Source: Chitinophagaceae bacterium
Lineage (GTDB): Bacteria; Bacteroidota; Bacteroidia; Chitinophagales; Chitinophagaceae
NCBI GenBank assembly: GCA_026785745.1
Contig: JAJAZO010000020.1
Coordinates: forward strand, 1-8,380
Length of the DNA stretch: 8,380 bases
Reading direction: 5' to 3'
In this document: piece by piece, positions 1 to 6,579 of the stretch
Layout: every line of letters begins with the position of its first letter
Numbering within the stretch: position 1 is the stretch's first letter
The notes under the pieces: generated by a model
Databases searched by the model: none
Told to the model about the DNA's origin: nothing
What the model saw: the letters and a program-made list of their open reading frames with translations, nothing else
Translations under genes and position numbers: made by a program

Positions 1-68
1 AGATTATTACAAAATATTTTTTTAGTAAAGTAAAAAAATAAAGGCTCTCTTTTTTATAAAGCATAGAT

Positions 69-1904
69 ATGTGTGGTATAGCAGGATCCGTAAATTATAA
101 GTTAGACATTCCTCAACTCACCAAAGACCTCTGGCACCGGGGGCCGGATGAGCAGGATACTTTTACAACTGACAAACTTCAGTTACATCACCACCGGTTG
201 GCCATCCTTGATATTGCATCCGGTAAGCAACCGATGCACTACAACGACCTTACTATTATTTTTAACGGCGAAATTTATAATCACCAGGAAGTAAGAAAAA
301 AGCATAACCTGGATTGTAAAACAAACTCAGACACAGAAACTATTCTGCATGCCTATGCAAAATTGGGAGCAGCATGCCTGCATGATTTTGATGGCATGTT
401 TACGATAGCTATTTACAATAGTTCTTCTCAACAGCTTTTTCTCGCCAGGGACAGGGCAGGAAAAAAACCGCTCTACTATTTTTCTCACAACAACATTTTT
501 GTATTCTGCAGCGAATTAAAAGCACTTCGCAGGCAATTGCCGCTTACCATCAATGAAACGAACATACAAGAGTATGTAAGAATGGGTTATTTCTATCATG
601 AGGCTACCGTGTATCAGCATGTGTTTGAAATACCTGCCGGTTCTTATGCATATGTTTCACTCAGTGATGAATCTGTTAAAGTGAAAGAATGGTGGAATAT
701 TCATACGTTCTATCAACAGAAAAATACTGATGATTTCAATACGGCACTTTCAAAAGTGGATGATATACTCCATGAAGCAGTAAGAAACAGGGTTGAATCA
801 TCTGACCTGGAAGTAGGTTCTTTTCTCAGCGGAGGTATTGACAGTGGTATTGTAACAGCTATCGCTAAAGAATATAGCCCCACACTTAAAACATTTACCG
901 TTTCATTTGATGGTGTGTATGATGAAGCACCACTGGCCAGGCTGGTGGCAGAAAAACACAAAACCAATCATTACGAAATAAAAATCACTTACGATAATCT
1001 TATCAACGATGTAGAAAAGATAATGACGAATTATGGGGAACCTTTTTTTGACAATTCAGCCATACCAAGTTATTATGTAAGCAAAGCGGCGAAGGAACAT
1101 CTTACTGTTATTTTAAATGGTGATGGAGGGGATGAGATTTTCGGGGGCTACCGGAGATATGTGCCATTTTCAAAGTATGATTTTTTCAAATCGGGTAAAG
1201 TGGCCCGAAAAATAGCTGCTGGTATCCATTCACTGATGCCGGCATCGCATAACAAGAAAAGTAAGTACAACTATATTTATCGCCTTACAGATATTGCCAG
1301 GAAAAATAACCTTGATATATATCTTACTTCAACCATTGATATTTTTGAAGGGTATGAAAAACATTTATTGGGTAATGATGATTTTTTGCTGCCGGTAAAA
1401 AGGGATTTTGATGCCATGAATGATTCCGGTTTGTCGGGCTTGCAGAAAATCATGAACCTTGACTTTGATAATATTCTTACCGGCATACTACTGGTAAAAA
1501 TGGATATAGCCACGATGGCGAATTCTTTGGAAGGCAGAAGCCCGTTGCTTTGTAAAAAAATACTAGAGTACGTACCCGGACTTCCTGATAATTATAAAAT
1601 ACGGGGTGTACAAACAAAATACCTGCTCCGCAAACTGGCAGAAAAATATCTTCCTGAGCTATTGATTAATCAGCCAAAGCGGGGCTTTGAGCCGCCGTTA
1701 AAACAATGGGTGAATAATCAATTACGCCCAATAATAGGGGACTACCTGATGAGCAGTAATGCTTACTATAAATCATTCATCAGCCAAAAATTTATTGAAG
1801 ACCTTTTTAATGATAAAGTAAAAGTGCCGGCAGAGAAAAGGATTAAAATGTTGTGGCTGGCTTTTACCCTGGAGCTTTGGTATCAAAAAGTGTACAAGCA
1901 ATAA
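69..1904 (+). CDS. asnB: AsnB-type glutamine-hydrolysing amidotransferase (asparagine synthetase family)
   Basis: The 611-residue protein has the complete two-domain architecture of class II asparagine synthetases. The N-terminal glutaminase begins MCGIAG, so Cys2 is exposed after Met removal as the nucleophile. It continues with RLAILD (43-48), NGEIYN (66-71), SDTE (87-90) and ARDRAGKKPLYY (126-137). The C-terminal ATP-pyrophosphatase domain has the PP-loop SGGIDSG (254-260), GDGGDE (351-356), SLEGRSP (486-492) and PKRGFEPPL (536-544). Length is normal for the family. The family uses glutamine-derived ammonia and ATP to amidate a carboxylate. As first gene of a polysaccharide operon it more plausibly amidates a sugar acid (such as a uronate) or a glycan precursor than free aspartate; that is inference. 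The usual Asp of the R-x-P-F-L-D motif is Cys495 here. The start is fixed by the mandatory MCG. No Shine-Dalgarno is visible. The gene symbol denotes the family only. The next gene starts 8 nt after the stop. Confidence 0.93.
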   Translation: MCGIAGSVNYKLDIPQLTKDLWHRGPDEQDTFTTDKLQLHHHRLAILDIASGKQPMHYNDLTIIFNGEIYNHQEVRKKHNLDCKTNSDTETILHAYAKLGAACLHDFDGMFTIAIYNSSSQQLFLARDRAGKKPLYYFSHNNIFVFCSELKALRRQLPLTINETNIQEYVRMGYFYHEATVYQHVFEIPAGSYAYVSLSDESVKVKEWWNIHTFYQQKNTDDFNTALSKVDDILHEAVRNRVESSDLEVGSFLSGGIDSGIVTAIAKEYSPTLKTFTVSFDGVYDEAPLARLVAEKHKTNHYEIKITYDNLINDVEKIMTNYGEPFFDNSAIPSYYVSKAAKEHLTVILNGDGGDEIFGGYRRYVPFSKYDFFKSGKVARKIAAGIHSLMPASHNKKSKYNYIYRLTDIARKNNLDIYLTSTIDIFEGYEKHLLGNDDFLLPVKRDFDAMNDSGLSGLQKIMNLDFDNILTGILLVKMDIATMANSLEGRSPLLCKKILEYVPGLPDNYKIRGVQTKYLLRKLAEKYLPELLINQPKRGFEPPLKQWVNNQLRPIIGDYLMSSNAYYKSFISQKFIEDLFNDKVKVPAEKRIKMLWLAFTLELWYQKVYKQ

Positions 1905-1912
1905 GTGTGGAA

Positions 1913-2893
1913 ATGAATACGGGGACTTTTGTTATATCACTTGATTTTGAAATACACTGGGGTGTTAGCGACCATCATACCATTGAAAGTTATAATGAGA
2001 ATTTGCGGAATGTACCCCGGATTGTAAAACGATGTTTACAATTATTCAGGGAGAAAAATATACATGCTACCTGGGCCACAGTCGGTATGCTGTTTTGCAA
2101 AAGCAAAGAAGAGTTATTCGCTTATGTAAAGCCAGAACACAGACCTGATTATGTGCGGAAAGAAATTTCCAATTATATAGTTGCTGAACAGGCCGGCAAT
2201 AATGAACAGGATGACCCTTATCATTATGCACCATCCCTGGTAAGAGAAATAATTGATACACCGGGGCAAGAAATGGCGACTCACACTTTTTCTCACTATT
2301 ACTGCCTCGAACCCGGACAAACACCTGAAGCTTTTTTTCATGACCTGAGTGCAGCCGTTGCCGTGGCAAAAAAAGAGAATGTGAATTTGTACAGCATTGT
2401 TTTTCCTGCCAACCAGTTTAAGAAAGATCATTTGCTTGAATGTAAGAAGCAGGGAATAAAATGCTACCGGGGCAATTATCCATCCTGGATGTATCAGCTA
2501 AAAGCAAAAGCAGAAGAAGGATTGTGGAAACGATTTTGCAGACTGGCCGACACCTATCTTCCGGTAAATGGGAGCCGTTATGTAGAAGTAACGATGGAAG
2601 ATGGTTTAATGAATATTCCGTCCAGTTGTTTCCTGCGACCTTATAGCAGGAAGCTATCTTTTTTAGAAGGATTAAGGGTGTTGCGGATAAAAAGAGAAAT
2701 GACTGCCGCCGCAAAAAAGAAGAAGATTTATCACCTGTGGTGGCATCCGCATAATTTCGGACAGAACATGGAAAAGAATTTTGCCATTTTACAAAAAGTG
2801 CTGGAACATTACCAGACGCTGGAAAAGAAATATAACATGCAAAGCCTTTCTATGGCGGAGATATATAACAAGGTGACTTTATCCGGCCAATAG
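1913..2893 (+). CDS. Divergent NodB-fold polysaccharide deacetylase
   Basis: This 326-residue protein resembles carbohydrate esterase 4 (NodB homology) enzymes, which remove acetyl groups from GlcNAc-type residues. Visible motifs are SLDFEIHWG (9-17; D11 and E13 in the motif 1 position), ATWATVGML (52-60, the strand equivalent to ATFF), HTFSH (124-128; the metal-binding H-x-x-x-H) and WWHPH (276-280; the C-terminal motif 5 His). Motif 3, normally R-x-x-x-x-P, appears as SIVFPANQF (161-169), with Pro but no Arg at the usual place. About 60 residues are inserted between the ATWATVG strand and HTFSH. There is no signal peptide or membrane segment, so it probably acts in the cytoplasm on a nucleotide- or lipid-linked sugar. 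An in-frame ATG exists at 1853, but it lies inside asnB and adds 20 residues unlike a deacetylase N-terminus. The 1913 start puts the SLDFE strand near the N-terminus, as expected. Exact activity is uncertain. Confidence 0.82.
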   Translation: MNTGTFVISLDFEIHWGVSDHHTIESYNENLRNVPRIVKRCLQLFREKNIHATWATVGMLFCKSKEELFAYVKPEHRPDYVRKEISNYIVAEQAGNNEQDDPYHYAPSLVREIIDTPGQEMATHTFSHYYCLEPGQTPEAFFHDLSAAVAVAKKENVNLYSIVFPANQFKKDHLLECKKQGIKCYRGNYPSWMYQLKAKAEEGLWKRFCRLADTYLPVNGSRYVEVTMEDGLMNIPSSCFLRPYSRKLSFLEGLRVLRIKREMTAAAKKKKIYHLWWHPHNFGQNMEKNFAILQKVLEHYQTLEKKYNMQSLSMAEIYNKVTLSGQ

Positions 2894-2904
2894 AGCTGCT
2901 TACC

Positions 2905-3675
2905 ATGAATAAGAAAATTGTTTTATTGTGCACCGAATGTTATTCCACCACAGCTCTTTATAATTATATCAATAAAGACTACCCGATTGAAGCGATAATT
3001 ACGGAAAATCCTTTGCGGGGTATGGCATTGGCTAAAAGAAGATTTAAGCGGCTTGGTTTTTTCCGTGTATGCGGACAGATAGTTTTCTCTTTATTGATTG
3101 TTCCGGTTTTAAGCCTTTTTGGTAAGAAGAGAGTAAATGAAATAAAACAATCATATTCGTTTGACGAGTCAGGTCTTCCAACAGAAAAAATTACTCATTT
3201 CGCTACCGTTAATGACGAAGCCTGTATTTCCTTATTGGAAAAAATAAATCCAGATATAGTGCTGGTAAATGGTACAAGAATCATTTCAAAAAAAATATTG
3301 GAACGGTGCAAAGCCGTATTTATGAATATGCATGCCGGGATAACGCCGCAGTACCGTGGTGTACATGGCGGTTATTGGGCAGTGGCAAATAATGACCTTG
3401 AAAATTGTGGTGTTACGATTCATTTGGTAGACAAGGGGATTGATACCGGTGGTATTTTATATCAGAACAAAATAACAGTGACCCGGAAAGATAATTTTAC
3501 AACTTATCCTTTTTCTCAATTGGGAGAAGGGATGCCATTGGTAAAAAAAGCAATTAGTGATGCGGTGCTTGGTCAGTTAAAACCATTACCACATCCATCA
3601 TCATCTGGTAAATTATGGTATCATCCGACCATTTGGCAATATTTATATTACCGGTTATTCAGGAATACGAAATAA
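2905..3675 (+). CDS. Formyltransferase-fold protein, probable sugar N-formyltransferase
   Basis: The 256-residue protein belongs to the formyl transferase N-terminal superfamily (GART, Fmt and sugar N-formyltransferases), which transfers a formyl group from N10-formyl-tetrahydrofolate to an amine. The catalytic signature is present: NMHAGITPQYRG (141-152) supplies the N-x-H pair (N141, H143), and HLVDKGIDTGGIL (173-185) supplies the Asp (D180), with family-like spacing. The N-terminal strand KKIVLLC and the loop ECYSTTALYNYI fit the start of the fold. The protein is too short for Fmt (about 310 residues) and has no C-terminal tRNA-binding domain. A hydrophobic stretch at about 55-72 (QIVFSLLIVPVLSLF), inserted after a basic segment, may associate with the membrane or form a lid. 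In this operon a modified amino sugar is the likely acceptor, and the adjacent deacetylase could create the free amine. It starts 11 nt after the preceding stop, and the next ATG is 1 nt after its own stop. Confidence 0.83.
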   Translation: MNKKIVLLCTECYSTTALYNYINKDYPIEAIITENPLRGMALAKRRFKRLGFFRVCGQIVFSLLIVPVLSLFGKKRVNEIKQSYSFDESGLPTEKITHFATVNDEACISLLEKINPDIVLVNGTRIISKKILERCKAVFMNMHAGITPQYRGVHGGYWAVANNDLENCGVTIHLVDKGIDTGGILYQNKITVTRKDNFTTYPFSQLGEGMPLVKKAISDAVLGQLKPLPHPSSSGKLWYHPTIWQYLYYRLFRNTK

Positions 3676-3676
3676 T

Positions 3677-4810
3677 ATGAGTGAAGAAAAAAAGAAAGTA
3701 GCCTTAATCGAAAACCATGAACTTGGTGTTTATTCCATCCGGCATGATTTGGTGATGGAACTATCAAAGAATTACGAGATCACTGTATTGACAGAAGTAG
3801 ATGGTTCTTTTGAGAATGGTGATTTGGAGGGTATTGTAAAATTTGTAGATGTAGGAAAAAGTGTATTGAATCCGCTTTCCGCAGCCAAATACAATTCAAA
3901 ATTGCATAAAGCATTAAAAGAGTTGAAACCGGCAGTATGTCTCACTTTCACCATTCGCCCCGCTATTTATGGAAACATTGTTACCCGCAGATTAAAAATT
4001 CCCACTATTTCCACTATTACCGGTACTGGTCCTTTGTTTGACAGCAAAAGTGTATCATACAGGGTAGCCCGTTGGTTGTATAAAAGGGTGTTGAAAAAAA
4101 CAAAGTTTGTTTTCTTTCCTAACTTTGATGACCTGAACGGTTTTGTAGAAAGAAAATATATAACAAAGGAACAGGCAAAAAGGGTTCCGGGCTCGGGAGT
4201 AAATTTTGAAAAATATCAACCCATGCCTTTTACAAGAAGTAATGATGGAAAATTTATTTTTCTCTTTATAAGCCGGTTAGTAAAAGATAAAGGAGTAATG
4301 GAATTTGTAGAAGCCGCTTCTATGCTAAAAGAAAGTTATCCCGATGCTGAATTTCATATTATCGGCCCGCTATGGGGCGGTAATAAAAAATCACTGACTG
4401 TTACGAAAGAAGAACTAAACGGATGGATTGAAAAGAAATGGATTGTTTATCATGACAAGCAGAAAGATGTAAAACCATTTATGGCAGATGCAGATTGTGT
4501 GGTAATGCCATCATACCGGGAAGGAATGAGCAATGTATTGCTCGAAGCTGCCAGCATGGCCCGGCCATTGATTGCTACCAATGTTACCGGCTGCCGTGAT
4601 ATTGTTGACGATGGAGTAAATGGATTTCTTTGCAATGTAAAAGATGGAAAAGACCTGGCAGCAAAAATGAAAAAGATGATGAGTCTTTCCGCAGCAGAAA
4701 GAGAAGAAATGGGAAAAAAAGGAAGAGAGAAAATGATACGGGAGTTTGATAAAAGAATAGTGGTAAAAACATATATACAGGCAATAGACGAAGTCGTCCA
4801 TGGAAAATAA
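3677..4810 (+). CDS. Family 4 glycosyltransferase (GT-B fold)
   Basis: The 377-residue protein has the architecture of retaining GT4 glycosyltransferases such as the PglA/CapM-like enzymes of surface-glycan loci. The N-terminal Rossmann domain contains GVYSIRHDLVMEL (17-29) and TGTGPLF (115-121). The C-terminal donor domain contains FLFISRLVKDKG (195-206), where R200 and K205 are the likely diphosphate-binding pair. The E-x7-E signature is EGMSNVLLE (E282, E290), followed by the usual GxRDIVxDGxNGFL run (305-318). There is no signal peptide, so it should act on the cytoplasmic membrane face, extending an undecaprenyl-linked saccharide from a nucleotide sugar. Donor and acceptor cannot be read from sequence. 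The C-terminal part is very Lys/Glu-rich. The start lies 1 nt after the previous stop, and the last 11 nt overlap the next gene, which indicates translational coupling. Confidence 0.92.
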   Translation: MSEEKKKVALIENHELGVYSIRHDLVMELSKNYEITVLTEVDGSFENGDLEGIVKFVDVGKSVLNPLSAAKYNSKLHKALKELKPAVCLTFTIRPAIYGNIVTRRLKIPTISTITGTGPLFDSKSVSYRVARWLYKRVLKKTKFVFFPNFDDLNGFVERKYITKEQAKRVPGSGVNFEKYQPMPFTRSNDGKFIFLFISRLVKDKGVMEFVEAASMLKESYPDAEFHIIGPLWGGNKKSLTVTKEELNGWIEKKWIVYHDKQKDVKPFMADADCVVMPSYREGMSNVLLEAASMARPLIATNVTGCRDIVDDGVNGFLCNVKDGKDLAAKMKKMMSLSAAEREEMGKKGREKMIREFDKRIVVKTYIQAIDEVVHGK

Positions 4811-5717
4811 ACAACATGCTTTCACCCTTTCGATAGATTGGGAAGATTTTGGACAATTGCTCGGACGGGACAGAAGCGGTGTGTTAACGCCGTCACTTCC
4901 AAAAACCATTGACCGGCAAACCGATATTATACTGGAGATGCTGAATGAAAGCGGTAAGAAAGCTACTTTTTTTATACTCGGTATGTTAGCTAATCACCGG
5001 GCCGATTTGGTAAAGAAAATTGCAGCCGAAGGACATGAGATTGGGATGCATGGGCAGCATCATATCAATATGAGGACTCTTACCAGGGAACAGGCATTTA
5101 ATGATTTGAGTGATGCTAAAAAACTAATCACAGATATTATCGGCGGACCAGTGTATGGATACAGGGCGCCTTATTTTTCTGTGGATGATAGTAACTTATA
5201 TGTACTGGAGATTTTAGCGGAGCTTGGATTGATGTATGATAGCAGCATTTTTCCTATTAAGCTGAAACGATACGGTATCGCCAACTTTCCAAAGGAAGAT
5301 GCTTTATATCTTTTACCAAATGGAAAAGAAATTGTGGAACTGCCACTTACAACCGGGCGGTTTAACGGGAAGGATATTCCTGTTGCAGGAGGTGGATACA
5401 TCAGAGCCTTTCCTAAATTTTTCCTGAACAGAATGTTCAAAAAACTGAATGACGGGCAGCAAAATGTAATGCTGTATATGCACCCTTACGAGTTTGATAC
5501 AAAAAGGATTGATTGCTCCACTAATTACCCGGAAAATTCGAATTTTTCAAAAACAAAGACTTTTTTAATTAATTTGCGGTGGAATTTATTCCGAAACTCA
5601 ATTCGGGGAAAACTGAAATCGTTACTAAATCAATACGAATTCATCACCTGTTTTAAAAAAGCAAAACATGTCAAAACCACAACACACAGCCCAAGAATTC
5701 TGGGACGTCCGCAGTGA
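4800..5717 (+). CDS. Polysaccharide deacetylase, DUF3473 / PEP-CTERM-locus-like subfamily
   Basis: The 305-residue protein matches the deacetylase subfamily common in exosortase-linked exopolysaccharide loci. Motif 1 is SIDWEDF (11-17), then KATFFILG (54-61), the metal-binding His region GHEIGMHGQHH (78-88; H84 and H88), and YRAPYFS (121-127, motif 3 with R122). YDSSIFP (146-152) follows. The C-terminal DUF3473-type portion runs from ELPLTT through GGGYIR to LYMHPYEFD (225-233; motif 5 H228). No signal peptide is seen, so cytoplasmic or membrane-face action on a glycan intermediate is likely. Expected chemistry is N-deacetylation of a GlcNAc- or GalNAc-like residue. The 4800 ATG is required because motif 1 lies only ten residues in. 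It overlaps the preceding stop by 11 nt. The last 16 residues are read from DNA that also encodes the next gene and look like an unselected tail after YEFITCF. Confidence 0.9.
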   Translation: MENKQHAFTLSIDWEDFGQLLGRDRSGVLTPSLPKTIDRQTDIILEMLNESGKKATFFILGMLANHRADLVKKIAAEGHEIGMHGQHHINMRTLTREQAFNDLSDAKKLITDIIGGPVYGYRAPYFSVDDSNLYVLEILAELGLMYDSSIFPIKLKRYGIANFPKEDALYLLPNGKEIVELPLTTGRFNGKDIPVAGGGYIRAFPKFFLNRMFKKLNDGQQNVMLYMHPYEFDTKRIDCSTNYPENSNFSKTKTFLINLRWNLFRNSIRGKLKSLLNQYEFITCFKKAKHVKTTTHSPRILGRPQ

Positions 5718-6297
5718 TCTTTTCGCCAACTATTACAAAAAGCCTTCGCTTTTTGATAAACTTTTCCGCAAAGCAGTTTATACAAGAACGGCAGTTGCCT
5801 TAAAAGTGATTAAAGAATATGGTAAATGCACAGTTTTGGACATTGGTTCCGGACCCGGTGTAAACAGTGTAACATGGCTCAAAAATTCTGAAGCCAGCCA
5901 CTTGCTTGGTATCGATTTTGCAGAAAGTATGAACCAATATGCAAGAAAACACACCGGGGAAGAAGGTGTTGCAGACCGAAGTAAATTTATTGAAGGAGAT
6001 TTTCTAACATATGATTTTGGAGGACAGACTTTTGATGTTTCTGTAGCAGTTGGTGTGCTTGATTATACGAAGGAATCAGATGCCTTAATCAAAAAAATGG
6101 ATAAGGTTTCGGCTAAGGCATTCGTGGTGTCCTGGCCGTTGGATGGAATACGAATGGCATTGCGCCGCCGCCGCTACACCTGCCCGGTTTATCATTATAA
6201 TGAAGCCGATGTTCGCCGTCTGCATGAAGGTTGTAATATTAAAAATCTTGAAATCATTCCAACCCAAGGGGGCATGGTAAGCATCGCCAGAAAATAA
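5668..6297 (+). CDS. Class I SAM-dependent methyltransferase
   Basis: The 209-residue protein has a Rossmann methyltransferase core. Motif I is VLDIGSGPG (56-64), the acidic strand 2 end is GIDFAESM (81-88), with FIEGDF (107-112) and the motif IV region FDVSVAVGVLDY (122-133). About 50 residues precede motif I and include QEFWDVRSDLF, a plausible substrate-binding helix. The family transfers methyl from S-adenosylmethionine to varied acceptors. In this operon a sugar hydroxyl or glycan end is the likely target, but sequence alone does not show it. The start overlaps the deacetylase gene by 50 nt. No in-frame ATG, GTG or TTG that would remove the overlap and keep the N-terminal helix is visible, so this start is preferred. 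It is the last gene before the strong terminator at 6324-6356. Confidence 0.88.
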   Translation: MSKPQHTAQEFWDVRSDLFANYYKKPSLFDKLFRKAVYTRTAVALKVIKEYGKCTVLDIGSGPGVNSVTWLKNSEASHLLGIDFAESMNQYARKHTGEEGVADRSKFIEGDFLTYDFGGQTFDVSVAVGVLDYTKESDALIKKMDKVSAKAFVVSWPLDGIRMALRRRRYTCPVYHYNEADVRRLHEGCNIKNLEIIPTQGGMVSIARK

Positions 6298-6323
6298 CTT
6301 TATCCCTCTTAATTATATTGATT

Positions 6324-6356
6324 AACAGCCTGCAAATTTGCAGGCTGTTTTTTTTT
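6324..6356 (+). terminator. Rho-independent terminator of the six-gene operon
   Basis: A perfect inverted repeat AACAGCCTGCAAA / TTTGCAGGCTGTT (6324-6336 and 6337-6349) is followed by an unbroken T run to 6356. The GC-rich stem core is AGCCTGC/GCAGGCT, closed by an A/T-rich loop. It starts 27 nt after the methyltransferase stop, as expected for an intrinsic terminator on the + strand. There is no matching A run on its left side, so it is probably not bidirectional. Confidence 0.93.
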
Positions 6357-6521
6357 AAGGAGAATTTTTATCTAAACTACTTTCCCGGATCCCATGATAA
6401 AACCCATTCATTTTAAACGATTTAGGCAGGAATTAAGCATTTTTTCGATAAGGGTATCGGAGATTTACTTTTTCGATAGGTGTAGAAGTACCCGATTTAT
6501 TCATTTACCACCAGCCAAACC

Positions 6522-6552
6522 TTGCATCGGCGGTGAATCACTTCTATTTTTA
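6522..6552 (+). promoter_or_regulatory. Candidate Bacteroidota-type promoter for the acyltransferase gene
   Basis: A TTG at 6522-6524 is separated by 20 nt from TATTTTTA (6545-6552), which matches the Bacteroidota -7 consensus TAnnTTTG except at the last base. Transcription would start about 20 nt before the ATG at 6580. This fits the preferred start codon and would place the 6394 ATG upstream of the transcript. AT-rich DNA gives such matches by chance, so confidence is low. Confidence 0.3.
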
Positions 6553-6579
6553 AGTTCGAAATCCAAAAATCCAAATCGA

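Larger units (their letters stand above)
6298..6579 (+). other. Intergenic leader between methyltransferase and acyltransferase genes
   Basis: These 282 nt hold the operon terminator and then about 220 nt without convincing coding content. The reading frame of the downstream gene stays open back to an ATG at 6394, but the 62 residues it would add are rich in Arg, Phe, Ser and Ile and resemble no acyltransferase N-terminus. Two copies of TTTTTCGATA (6441-6450 and 6469-6478) and a small inverted repeat CGATA-AGGG-TATCG (6446-6459) lie in the middle. A promoter-like pair is seen near the 3' end. Confidence 0.6.

Noticed and set aside
1..68. Promoter for the asnB operon
   Set aside because: The stretch is very AT-rich and has a TATTTTTT at 15-22, but the matching -33 position would fall outside the window, so it cannot be judged.
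1853..1912. Upstream in-frame ATG giving a 346-residue deacetylase
   Set aside because: The extra 20 codons lie inside the asnB 3' end and do not resemble a deacetylase N-terminus. ATG 1913 places the motif 1 strand correctly.
2067..2714. Several overlapping minus-strand open frames of about 100 codons
   Set aside because: All lie opposite the first deacetylase gene, show no domain motif and have shadow-like composition.
2905..3675. Methionyl-tRNA formyltransferase (fmt)
   Set aside because: The protein is too short, lacks the C-terminal tRNA-binding domain, and sits in a glycan operon.
4511..4909. 132-codon open frame on the minus strand
   Set aside because: It lies opposite the GT4 and deacetylase genes, whose motifs are unambiguous. 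Its composition (Phe/Ser/Cys-rich) is that of an antisense shadow.
6394..6579. ATG 6394 as start of the acyltransferase (281 residues)
   Set aside because: The 62 added residues are unlike the family. The Rossmann strand VAIVGYSG begins right after M at 6580, and a promoter-like element lies between the two starts.
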